From Eledone cirrhosa (taxonomy: Eukaryota > Mollusca > Cephalopoda > Octopoda > Eledonidae), in assembly GCA_964016885.1 (NCBI GenBank), contig OZ024742.1:13287311-13351310 (forward strand): a stretch of 64,000 nucleotides of DNA. Reading direction: 5' to 3'. Each line of letters begins with the position of its first letter. Position 1 is the first letter of the stretch. Under the pieces are notes generated by a model. That model did not search any database, was not told the DNA's origin, and saw nothing but the letters and a program-made list of their open reading frames with translations. Positions 17,301 to 29,700 of the stretch are shown here, in pieces. A program made the translations under genes and the position numbers.

Positions 17301-20300
17301 GAGTGTTGGTACGGTGGTGTGGTGATGGTGTCTAGGTGTTGGTACGGTGGTGTGGTGCTGGTGTCTAGGTGTTGGTACGGTGGTGTGGTGATGGTGTGTA
17401 GGTGTTGGTACGGTGGTGTGGTGATGGTGTCTAGGTGTTGGTACAGTGGTGTGGTGATGGTGTCTAGGTGTTGGTACGGTGGTGTGGTGCTGGTGTCTAG
17501 GTGTTGGTACGGTGGTGTGGTGTTGGTGTCTAGGTGTTGGTACGGTGGTGTGGTGCTGGTGTCTAGGTGTTGGTACGGTGGTGTGGTGATGGTGTCTAGG
17601 TGTTGGTACGGTGGTGTGGTGCTGGTGTCTAGGTGTTGGTACGGTGGTGTGGTGTTGGTGTCTAGGTGTTGGTACGGTGGTGTGGTGCTGGTGTCTAGGT
17701 GTTGGTACGGTGGTGTGGTGATGGTGTCTAGGTGTTGGTACGGTGGTGTGGTGCTGGTGTCTAGGTGTTGGTACGGTGGTGTGGTGTTGGTGTCTAGGTG
17801 TTGGTACGGTGGTGTGGTGCTGGTGTCTAGGTGTTGGTACGGTGGTGTGGTGATGGTGTCTAGGTGTTGGTACGGTGGTGTGGTGCTGGTGTCTAGGTGT
17901 TGGTACGGTGGTGTGGTGCTGGTGTCTAGGTGTTGGTACGGTGGTGTGGTGTTGGTGTCTAGGCGTTGGTACGGTGGTGTGGTGCTGGTGTCTAGGTGTT
18001 GGTACGGTGGTGTGGTGATGGTGTCTAGGTGTTGGTACGGTGGTGTGGTGCTGGTGTCTAGGTGTTGGTACGGTGGTGTGGTGTTGGTGTCTAGGTGTTG
18101 GTACGGTGGTGTGGTGCTGGTGTCTAGGTGTTGGTACGGTGGTGTGGTGATGGTGTCTAGGTGTTGGTACGGTGGTGTGGTGCTGGTGTCTAGGTGTTGG
18201 TACGGTGGTGTGGTGTTGGTGTCTAGGTGTTGGTACGGTGGTGTGGTGCTGGTTTCTAGGTGTTGGTACGGTGGTGTGGTGATGGTGTCTAGGTGTTGGT
18301 ACGGTGGTGTGGTGATGGTGTCTAGGTGTTGGTACGGTGGTGTGGTGATGGTGTCTAGGTGTTGGTACGGTGGTGTGGTGCTGGTGTCTAGATGTTGGTA
18401 CGGTGGTGTGGTGTTGGTGTCTAGGTGTTGGTACGGTGGTGTGGTGCTGGTGTCTAGGTGTTGGTACGGTGGTGTGGTGATGGTGTCTAGGTGTTGGTAC
18501 GGTGGTGTGGTGCTGATGTCTAGGTGTTGGTACGGTGGTGTGGTGATGGTGTCTAGGTGTTGGTACGGTGGTGTGGTGCTGGTGTCTAGGTGTTGGTACG
18601 GTGGTGTGGTGCTGGTGTCTAGGTGTTGGTACGGTGGTGTGGTGATGGTGTCTAGGTGTTGGTACGGTGGTGTGGTGATGGTGTCTAGGTGTTGGTACGG
18701 TGGTGTGGTGCTGGTCTCTAGGTGTTGGTACAGTGGTGTGGTGATGGTGTCTAGGTGTTGGTACGGTGGTGGTGTGGTGATGGTGTCTAGGTGTTGGTAC
18801 GGTGGCGTGGTGATGGTGTCTAGGTGTTGGTACGGTGGTGTGGTGATGGTGTCTAGGTGTTGGTACGGTGGTGTGGTGCTGGTGTCTAGGTGTTGGTACG
18901 GTGGTGTGGTGATGGTGTCTAGGTATTGGTACGGTGGTGTGGTGTTGGTGTCTAAGTGTTGGTACGGTGGTGTGGTGCTGGTGTCTAGGTGTTGGTACGG
19001 TGGTGTGGTGATGGTGTCTAGGTGTTGGTACGGTGGTGTGGTGATGGTGTCTAGGTGTTGGTACGGTGGTGTGGTGCTGGTGTCTAGGTGTTGGTACGGT
19101 GGTGTGGTGCTGGTGTCTAGGTGTTGGTACGGTGGTGTGGTGCTGGTGTCTAGGTGTTGGTACGGTGGTGTGGTGATGGTGTCTAGGTGTTGGTACGGTG
19201 GTGTGGTGATGGTATCTAGGTGTTGGTACGGTGGTGTGGTGTTGGTGTCTAGGTGTTGGTACGGTGGTGTGGTGTTGGTGTCTGAGTGTTGGTACGGTGG
19301 TGTGGTGATGGTGTCTAGGTGTTGGTACGGTGGTGTGGTGCTGGTGTCTAGGTGTTGGTACGGTGGTGTGGTGATGGTGTGTAGGTGTTGGTACGGTGGT
19401 GTGGTGCTGATGTCTAGGTGTTGGTACGGTGGTGTGGTGCTGATGTCTAGGTGTTGGTACGGTGGTGTGGTGATGGTGTCTAGGTGTTGGTACGGTGGTG
19501 TGGTGCTGGTGTCTAGGTGTTGGTACGGTGGTGTGGTGATGGTCTGTAGGTGTTGGTACGGTGGTGTGGTGCTGGTGTCTAGGTGTTGGTACGGTGGTGT
19601 GGTGATGGTGTCTAGGTGTTGGTACGGTGGTGTGGTGCTGGTGTCTAGGTGTTGGTACGGTGGTGTCTGAGTGTTGGTACGGTGGTGTGGTGATGGTGTC
19701 TAGGTGTTGGTACGGTGGTGTGGTGCTGGTGTCTAGGTGTTGGTACGGTGGTGTGGTGATGGTTTCTAGGTGTTGGTACGGTGCTGTGGTGTTGGTGTCT
19801 AGGTGTTGGTACGGTGGTGTGGTGATGGTCTCTAGGTGTTGGTACGGTGGTGTGGTGTTGGTGTCTAGGTGTTGGTACGGTGGTGTGGTGTTGGTGTCTA
19901 GGTGTTGGTACGGTGGTGTAGTGATGGTCTCTAGGTGTTGGTACGGTGGTGTGGTGTTGGTGTCTAGGTGTTGGTACGGTGGTGTGGTGTTGGTGTCTAG
20001 GTGTTGGTACGGTGGTGTGGTGATGGTGTCTAGGTGTTGGTACGGTGGTGTGGTGATGGTGTCTAGGTGTTGGTACGGTGGTGTGGTGTTGGTGTCTAGG
20101 TGTTGGTACGGTGGTGTGGTGCTGGTGTCTAGGTGATGGTACGGTGGTGTGGTGCTGGTGTCTAGGTGTTGGTACGGTGGTGTGGTGCTGGTGTCTAGGT
20201 GTTGGTACGGTGGTGTGGTGAGTGTGTGGTGATGGTGTCTAGGTGTTGGTACGGTGGTGTGGTGCTGGTGTCTAGGTGATGGTACGGTGGTGTGGTGCTG

Positions 20301-22499
20301 GTGTCTAGGTGTTGGTACGGTGGTGTGGTGTTGGTGTCTAGGTGTTGGTACGGTGGTGTGGTGATGGTGTCTAGGTGTTGGTACGGTGGTGTGGTGATGG
20401 TGTCTAGGTGTTGGTACGGTGGTGTGGTGATGGTGTCTAGGTGTTGGTACGGTGGTGTGGTGATGGTGTCTAGGTGTTGGTACGGTGGTGTGGTGTTGGT
20501 GTCTAGGTGTTGGTACGGTGGTGTGGTGCTGGTGTCTAGGTGATGGTACGGTGGTGTGGTGCTGGTGTCTAGGTGTTGGTACGGTGGTGTGGTGCTGGTG
20601 TCTAGGTGTTGGTACGGTGGTGTGGTGAGTGTGTGGTGATGGTGTCTAGGTGTTGGTACGGTGGTGTGGTGCTGGTGTCTAGGTGATGGTACGGTGGTGT
20701 GGTGCTGGTGTCTAGGTGTTGGTACGGTGGTGTGGTGCTGGTGTCTAGGTGTTGGTACGGTGGTGTGGTGCTGGTGTCTAGGTGATGGTACGGTGGTGTG
20801 GTGCTGGTGTCTAGGTGTTGGTACGGTGGTGTGGTGCTGGTGTCTAGGTGTTGGTACGGTGGTGTGGTGAGTGTGTGGTGATGGTGTCTAGGTGTTGGTA
20901 CGGTGGTGTGGTGATGGTATCTAGGTGTTGGTACGGTGGTGTGGTGCTGATGTCTAGGTGTTGGTACGGTGGTGTGGTGCTGATGTCTAGGTGTTGGTAC
21001 GGTGGTGTGGTGCTGGTGTCTAGGTGTTGGTACTGTGGTGTGGTGCTGGTGTCTAGGTGTTGGTACGGTGGTGTGGTGAGTGTGTGGTGATGGTACAGTG
21101 GTGTGGTGTTGGTGTCTAGGTGTTGGTACGGTGGTGTGGTGCTGGTGTCTAGGTGATGGTACGGTGGTGTGGTGCTGGTGTCTAGGTGTTGGTACGGTGG
21201 TGTGGTGCTGGTGTCTAAGTGTTGGTACGGTGGTGTGGTGCTGGTGTCTAGGTGATGGTACGGTGGTGTGGTGCTGGTGTCTAGGTGTTGGTACGGTGGT
21301 GTGGTGAGTGTGTGGTGATGGTGTCTAGGTGTTGGTACGGTGGTGTGGTGCTGGTGTCTAGGTGTTGGTACGGTGGTGTGGTGCTGATGTCTAGGTGTTG
21401 GTACGGTGGTGTGGTGATGGTCTGTAGGTGTTGGTACGGTGGTGTGGTGCTGGTGTCTAGGTGATGGTACGGTGGTGTGGTGATGGTGTGGTGCTGGTGT
21501 CTAGGTGTTGGTACGGTGGTGTGGTGCTGGTGTCTAGGTGTTGGTACGGTGGTGTGGTGCTGGTGTCTAGGTGTTGGTACGGTGGTGTGGTGCTGGTGTC
21601 TAGGTGATAGTACGGTGGTGTGGTGCTGGTGTCTAGGTGTTGGTACGGTGGTGTGGTGATGGTATCTAGGTGTTGGTACGGTGGTGTGGTGATGGTCTCT
21701 AGGTGTTGGTACGGTGGTGTGGTGCTGGTCTCTAGGTGTTGGTACGGTGGTGTGGTGATGGTGTCTAGGTGTTGGTACGGTGGTGTGGTGATGGTCTCTA
21801 GGTGTTGGTACGGTGGTGTGGTGCTGGTCTCTAGGTGTTGGTACGGTGGTGTGGTGATGGTGTCTAGGTGTTGGTACGGTGGTGTGGTGTTGGTGTCTAG
21901 GTGTTGGTACGGTGGTGTGGTGATGGTGTCTAGGTGTTGGTACGGTGGTGTGGTGATGGTCTCTAGGTGTTGGTACGGTGGTGTGGTGATGGTGTCTAGG
22001 TGTTGGTACGGTGGTGTGGTGATGGTCTCTAGGTGTTGGTACGGTGGTGTGGTGCTGGTCTCTAGTTGTTGGTACGGTGGTGTGGTGTTGGTGTCTAGGT
22101 GTTGGTACGGTGGTGTGGTGATGGTGTGGTGATGGTCTCTAGGTGTTGGTACGGTGGTGTGGTGATGGTGTCTAGGTGTTGGTACGGTGGTGTGGTGTTG
22201 GTGTCTAGGTGTTGGTACGGTGGTGTGGTGATGGTGTCTAGGTGTTGGTACGGTGGTGTGGTGATGGTCTCTAGGTGTTGGTACGGTGGTGTGGTGATGG
22301 TCTCTAGGTGTTGGTACGGTGGTGTGGTGCTGGTCGCTAGGTTTTGGTATGGTGGTGTGGTGATGGTCTCTAGGTGTTGGTACGGTGGTGTGGTGATGGT
22401 CTCTAGGTGTTGGTACGGTGGTGTGGTGATGGTGTCTAGGTGTTGGTACGGTGGTGTGGTGTTGGTGTCTAGGTGTTGGTACGGTGGTGTGGTGATGAT
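14316..22499 (+). repeat. Array A: 33-bp minisatellite, about 248 copies
   Basis: Head-to-tail copies of a 33-base unit containing TAGGTGTTGGTACGGTGGTG and then 'tggtgNtggtgtc', where N is A, C or T. The plus strand is overwhelmingly G and T. The N position and rarer changes (tctagg/tctgag, gtgtct/gtctct, tacgg/tacag) act as tags and reveal higher-order repeats, for example the four-unit order C-T-C-A (132 bp) near 15,790-16,270 and 17,480-18,250. Since 33 is divisible by three, one frame encodes an 11-residue repeat (VSRCWYGGVVM/L) and stays open for up to 1,323 codons (15,699-19,670); a minus-strand frame (TPPYQHLDT-type) is open at 21,457-22,515. TAC-to-TAG changes, 11-base insertions and the absence of a promoter or splice context argue against a gene. 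Confidence 0.97.
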
Positions 22500-22500
22500 G

Positions 22501-22888
22501 AAACAACAATAACATGTTAAAACAACTACAACAATAACATTACAACAACTACAACAATAACATTAAAACAACTACGACAATAACATTAAAACAACTACAA
22601 CAATAACATTAAAACAACTACAACAATAACATGTTAAAACAACTACAACAATAACATTAAAACAACTACAACAATAACATGTTAAAACAACTACAACAAT
22701 AACATTAAAACAACTACAACAATAACATGTTAAAACAACTACAACAATAACATTAAAACAACTACAACAATAACATGTTAAAACAACTACAACAATAACA
22801 TTAAAACAACTACAACAATAACATTAAAACAACTACAACAATAACATTAAAACAACTACAACAATAACATTAAAACAACAACAACTAG
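22501..22888 (+). repeat. Array B: 23/25-bp minisatellite, about 16 copies
   Basis: Tandem units containing ACAACTACAACAATAACATT then AAA. About a third of the units have ATGTT in place of ATT, giving 25 instead of 23 bases. The two unit types partly alternate between about 22,600 and 22,800. Starts immediately at the end of array A with no spacer. The plus strand has virtually no G outside the ATGTT variant. Confidence 0.95.
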
Positions 22889-23085
22889 AAAAAGAAGAGA
22901 TATATAGAAGTAAAAATAATTAGGAAAAGCTAAAGAAATAACATAATGCCATGATTTATTTTAGGAAATCAAATCACAGGAGATTTTCATGATAAATGTC
23001 TCAAAATATATCTTTACATGCTTACCTGTTCAATGTTACAAAACTACTTACAGTCTATTTATCTTCATCAACTTATATTCTTTGT
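22889..23085. other. Non-repetitive spacer between arrays B and C
   Basis: About 200 bases of ordinary A/T-rich sequence with no repeat or gene signal. It is the only unique-looking anchor between array A and the gap. Confidence 0.6.
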
Positions 23086-26000
23086 ACCACCACCACCACT
23101 ACCACCACACCACCACTACCACCACCACTACCACCACCATCATCATTACCACTACACCACAACTACCACCACCACTACCACTACCACCACCACACCACTA
23201 CGACGACGACCACCACCACCACTACCATCACCACTACCACCACCACCACTACCGCTGCCAACACCACTACCACCACCACTAACACCACCACCAACACCAC
23301 TGCTAACAACAACAACAACAATACCACCACCACCACCAACAATACCACCACCACCACCGACAATACCACCACCACCACCAACAATACCACTACCACCACC
23401 AACAATACCCCTACCACCACCAACAACAATACCACCACCACCACCGACAATACCACCACCACCACCAACAATACCACTACCACCACCAACAATACCCCTA
23501 CCACCACCAACAACAATACCACCACCACCACCAACAATACCACCACCACCACCAACAATACCACCACCACCACCACCAACAATACCATTACCACCACCAA
23601 CAATACCACCACCAACAATACCACCACCACCAACAATACCAACCACCACCACCAACAATACCATTACCACCACCAACAATACCACTACCCACCACCAACA
23701 ATACCACCACCACCACCACCAACAATACCATTACCACCACCAACAATACGACCACCAACAATACCACCACCACCAACAATACCACCACCACCACCAACAA
23801 TACCATTACCACCACCAACAATACCACCACCACCACCAACAATACCACCACCACCACCAACAATACCACTACCACCACCAACAATATCCCTACCACCACC
23901 ACCAACAATACCACCACCACCACCAACAATACCCCTACCACCACCAACAACAATACCACCACCACCAACAACAATACCACCACCACCACCAACAATACCA
24001 CCACCACCACCAACAATACCCCTACCACCACCAACAACAATACCACCACCACCACCAACAATACCCCTACCACCACCAACAACAATACCACCACCACCAC
24101 CAACAACAATACCACCACCACCACCAACAATACCACCACCACCACCAACAATACCCCTACCACCACCAACAACAATACCACCACCACCACCAACAATACC
24201 CCTACCACCACCAACAACAATACCCCTACCACCACCAACAACAATACCACCACCACCACCAACAATACCCCTACCACCACCAACAACAATACCACCACCA
24301 CCACCAACAATACCCCTACCACCACCAACAACAATACCACTACCACCAACAACAATACCACCACCAACACCAACAACAATACCACCACCACCACCAACAA
24401 TACCCCTACCACCACCAACAACAATACCACCACCACCAACAACAATACCACCACCACCACCAACAATACCCCTACCACCACCAACAACAATACCACCACC
24501 ACCACCAACAATACCCCTACCACCACCACCAACAATACCACGACCACCAACAACAATACCACCACCACCAACAACAATACCACCACCACCACCACCAACA
24601 ATACCACCACCACCACCAACAACAATACCACCACCACCAACAACAATACCACCACCACCACCACCAACAATACCACCACCACCACCAACAACAATACTAC
24701 CACCACCAACAACAATACCACCACCACCACCAACAATACCACAACCACCACCACCAACAATACCACCACCACCACCAACAACAATACCACCACCACCAAC
24801 AACAATACCACTACCACCACCAACAATACCACCACCACCAACAACAATACCACCACCACCACCAACAACAATACCACCACCACCAACAACAATACCAACA
24901 CCACCACCAACAACAATACCAACACCACCACCAACAACAATACCACCACCACCACCAACAACAATACCACCACCACCACCAACAACAATACCACCACCAA
25001 CAACAACAATACCACCACCACCACCAACAATACCACTACTACCAACAACAATACCACCACCACCACCAACAACAATACCAACACCACCACCAACAACAAT
25101 ACCAACACCACCACCAACAACAATACCAACACCACCACCAACAACAATACCAACACCACCACCAACAACAATACCAACACCACCACCACCAACAATACCA
25201 CCACCACCAACAACAATACCAACACCACCACCACCAACAATACCCCTACCACCACCAACAACAATACCACCACCACGAACAACAATACCACCACCACCAC
25301 CAACAATACCAACACCAACACCAACAACAATACCACCACCAACACCAACAACAATACCACCACCAACAACAACAATACCACCACCACCACCAACAATACC
25401 ACCACCACGAACAACAATACCACCACCACCAACAACAATACCAACACCAACACCAACAACAATACCACCACCAACACCAACAACAATACCACCACCAACA
25501 ACAACAATACCACCACCACCACCAACAATACCACCACCACCAACAACAATACCACCAACACCAACAACAATACCACCAACACCAACAACAATACCACCAC
25601 CACCACCAACAATACCACCAACACCAACAACAATACCACCACCACCAACAACAATACCACCACCACCAACAACAATACCACCACCACCACCAACAATACC
25701 ACCACCACCAACAACAATACCACCACCACCAACAACAATACCACCACCACCACCACCAAAAATACCCCTACCACCACCAACAACAATACCACCACCACCA
25801 ACAACAATACCAACACCAACACCAACAACAATACCACCACCACCAACAACAATACCAACACCACCACCAACAACAATACCAACACCACCACCAACAACAA
25901 TACCACCACCACCACCAACAACAATACCACCACCACCAACAACAATACCACCACCACCACCAACAACAATACCACCACCACCAACAACAATACCACCACC

Positions 26001-26509
26001 AACAACAACAATACCACCACCACCACCAACAACAATACCACCACCACCACCAACAATACCCCTACCACCACCAACAACAATACCACCACCACCAACAACA
26101 ATACCACCACCACCACCAACAACAATACCACCACCACCACCAACAATACCCCTACCACCACCAACAACAATACCACCACCACCAACAACAATACCCCTAC
26201 CACCACCAACAACAATACCACCACCACCAACAACAATACCACCACCACCACCACCAACAATACCACCACCACCACCAACAACAATACCATCACCACCAAC
26301 AACAATACCACCACCAACAACAACAATACCACCACCACCACCAACAATACCACTACCACCAACAACAATACCACCACCACCACCAACAATACCACCACCA
26401 CCACCAACAACAATACCACCACCACCACCAACAATACCACCACCACCAACAACAATACCACCACCACCAACAATACCACCACCACCACCAACAATACCAC
26501 CACCACCAC
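23086..26509 (+). repeat. Array C: CCA/CAA/ATA-type minisatellite, at least 3.4 kb
   Basis: The first 200 bases are irregular CCA/CTA triplets. From about 23,290 onward, units such as AATACCACCACCACCAAC repeat with 15-21-base lengths, always multiples of three, and with CCCCTACC and CAACACC variants. As a result all three plus-strand frames are open for more than 1,000 codons (Thr/Asn, Pro/Thr/Ile and His/Gln/Tyr text) and so is one minus-strand frame. Simultaneous openness in every frame is the signature of triplet-based repeats, not of a gene. The array is interrupted by the assembly gap, so its true length is unknown. Confidence 0.97.
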
Positions 26510-26709
26510 NNNNNNNNNNNNNNNNNNNNNNNNNNNNNNNNNNNNNNNNNNNNNNNNNNNNNNNNNNNNNNNNNNNNNNNNNNNNNNNNNNNNNNNNNNN
26601 NNNNNNNNNNNNNNNNNNNNNNNNNNNNNNNNNNNNNNNNNNNNNNNNNNNNNNNNNNNNNNNNNNNNNNNNNNNNNNNNNNNNNNNNNNNNNNNNNNNN
26701 NNNNNNNNN
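26510..26709. other. Assembly gap of exactly 200 N
   Basis: A run of 200 N inside or at the end of array C. The round number indicates a placeholder rather than a measured size. Array C and possibly other sequence may extend into it. Confidence 0.98.
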
Positions 26710-26791
26710 TAACGTCTTTCCTTTTTGTTTATTTCCTCCCTTTACACTGTTTTCATATATACGAGGGGGTGTAGAAATGTTCCTGCCTTTG
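26710..26791 (+). other. Short flank between gap and array D, possibly a DNA-transposon end
   Basis: The text 'tatatacgagggggtgtag' then 'aaatgttcctgcctttggg' runs directly into the first, diverged 25-bp unit. An 'acgaggg...aaagttcctg' start resembles terminal sequences of mariner-type elements in molluscs (from memory, not verified). If so, array D may have grown from a segment inside such an element. Confidence 0.3.
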
Positions 26792-29700
26792 GGTAAAAGA
26801 AAATATAGGTGGATCAGTTAAAATAAAATACTGGAGGATGAGTTAAAGGGAAATACTGGAGGATCAGTTAAAGGAAAATATGGAGGATCAGTTAAAGGAA
26901 AATACTGGGGGATCAGTTAAAATAAAATACTGGAGGATCAGTTACAATAAAATACTGGAGGATCAGTTAAAGGAAAATACTGGAGGATTAGTTAAAGGAA
27001 AATACTGGAGGATCAGTTAAAGGTAAATACTGAAGGATCAGTTAATGGAAAATACTGGAGGATCAGTTAAAGGAAAATACTGGAGGATTAGTTAAAATAA
27101 AATACTGGAGGATCAGTTAAAGGAAAATACTGGAGGATCAGTTAAAGGAAAATACTTGAGGATCAGTTAAAGGAAAATACTGGAGGATCAGTTAAAATAA
27201 AATACTGGAGGATCAATTAAAGGAAAATACTGGAGGATCAGTTAAATAGAATACTGGAGGATCAGTTAAAGGAAAAAACAAAGGATCAGTTATAGGAAAA
27301 TACTGGAGGATCAGTTAAAATAAAATACTGGAGGATCAGTTAAAGGCAAATACGGGAGGATCAGCTAAAGGAAAATACTTGAGGATCAGTTAAAATAAAA
27401 TACTGGAGGAACAGTTAAAGTAAAATACTGGAGGATCAGTTAAAATAAAACACTGGAGGATCAGTAAAAGGAAAATACTGGAGGATCAGTTAAAATAAAA
27501 TACTGGCGGATCAGTTAATGGAGAGTACTGGAAGATCAATTAAAGAAAATACTGGAGGATCAGTTAAAGTAAAATACTGGACGATCAGTTAAAATAAAAT
27601 ACTTGAGGATCAGTTAAAGTAAAATACTGGAGGATCAGTTAAAGAAAAATACTGGAGGATCAGTTAAATCAAATACTGGAGGATCAGTTAAAGGGAAATA
27701 TTTAAGGATCAGTTAAAGAAAATACTGGAGGATTAGTTAAAATAAAATACTAGAGGATCAGTTAAATGAAAATACTGGTGGATCAATTAAAGGAAAATAC
27801 TGGAGGATCAGTTAAAGGAAAATACTGGAGGATCAGTTAAAATAAAATACTGAAGGATCAATTAAAGGAAAATACTGGAGGATCAGTTAAATAAAATACT
27901 GGAGGATCAGTTAAAGGAAAAGACAAAGGATCAGTTAAAGGAAAATACTGGAGGAACAGTTAAAGTAAAATACTGGAGGATCAGTAAAAATAAAATACTG
28001 GAGGATCAGTTAAAGGAAAATACTGGAGGATTATTTAAAGGAAAATACTGGAGAATCAGTTAAAGGAAAATACTGAAGGATCAGTTAAAGAAAATATTGG
28101 AGGATCAGTTAAATCAAATACTGGAGGATCAGTTAAAGGGAAATACTTAAGGATAAGTTAAAGAAAATATTGGAGGATCAGTTATGTAAAATACTGGAGG
28201 ATCAGTTAAAATAAAATACTGGAGGATCAGTTAAAGGAAAATACTGGAGGATCAGTTAAAGGAAAATACTGGAGGATCAGTTAAATCAAATACTGGAGGA
28301 TCAGTTAAAGGAAAATACTGAAGGATCAGTTAAAGGAAAATACTGGAGGATCAGTTATAATAAAATACTGGAGGAATATTTAAAGTAAAATACTTGAGGA
28401 TCAGTTAAAATAAAATACTTGAGGATCAGTTAAAGTAAAATACTGGAGGATCAGTTAAAATAAAACACTGGAGGATCAGTAAAAGGAAAATACTGGAGGA
28501 TCAGTTAAAATAAAATACTGGAGGATCAGTTAAAGTAAAATACTGGAGGATCAGTTAAAATAAAATACAGGAGGATCAGTTAAAGGAAAATACTGGAGGA
28601 TCAGTTAAAGGAAAATACTGGAGGATCAGTTAAATCAAATACTGGAGGATCAGTTAAAGGGAAATATTTAAGGATCAGTTAAAGAAAATACTGGAGGATC
28701 AGTTAAAGGAAAATACTGGAGGATTAGTTAAAATAAAATACTAGAGGATCAGTTAAATGAAAATACTGGTGGATCAATTAAAGGGAAATACTGGAGGATC
28801 AGTTAAAGGAAAATACTGGAGGATCAGTTAAAATAAAATACTGAAGGATCAATTAAAGGAAAGTACTGGAGGATCAGTTAAATAAAATACTGGAGGATCA
28901 GTTAAAGTAAAATACTGGAGGAACAGTTAAAGTAAAATACTGGAGGATCAGTAAAAATAAATACTGGAGGATCAGTTAAAGGAAAATACTGGAGGATTAG
29001 TTAAAGGAAAATACTGGAGAATCAGTTAAAGGAAAATACTGCAGGATCAGTTAAAGGAAAGTACTGAAGGAGCAGTTAAAGGAAAATACTGGAGGATCAG
29101 TTAAATCAAATACTGGAGGATCAGTAAAGGAAAATACTGAAGGAGCAGTTAAAGGAAAATACTGGAGGATCAGTTAAAAGAAAATACTGGAGGATTAGTT
29201 AAAATAAAATACTGGAGGATCAGTTAAAGGAAAATACTGGAGGATCAGTTATAATAAAATACTGGAGGAATATTTAAAGTAATATACTGGAGGATCAGTA
29301 AAAATAAAATACTGGAGGATCAGTTAATGGTAAATACTGGAGGATCAGTTAAAAGAAAATACTGGAGGATCAGTTACAGGAAAATACTGGAGGATCAGTT
29401 AAAGGAAAATACTGGAGGATCAGTTAAAGGAAAATTCTGGAGGATCAGTTAAAATAAAATACTGGAGGATCAATTAAAGGAACATATTGGCGGATCAGTA
29501 AAAATAAAATACTGGAGGATCAGTTAAAGGAAAATACTGGAGGATCAGTTAAAATTAAATTCTGGAGGATCAGTTAAAGGAAAATACTGAAGCATCAGTT
29601 AAAACCAAATACTGGAGGATCAGTTAAAGGAAAACAGTGGAAGATCAGTTAAAATAAAATACTGAGGATCAGTTAAAGGAAAATACTGGAGGATCAGTTA

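Noticed and set aside
14271..22515. A tandem-repeat protein gene encoded by array A
   Set aside because: The open frame is forced by the 33-base period; it is broken by TAC-to-TAG changes and 11-base insertions and lacks any gene context. Kept only as a finding to test.
22996..26821. Frames of more than 1,200 codons (Pro/Thr/Ile, His/Gln/Tyr, Thr/Asn) and a 973-codon minus-strand Val/Leu frame
   Set aside because: All frames of the triplet-based array C are open together, they run into N bases, and none has a domain, start context or splice support.
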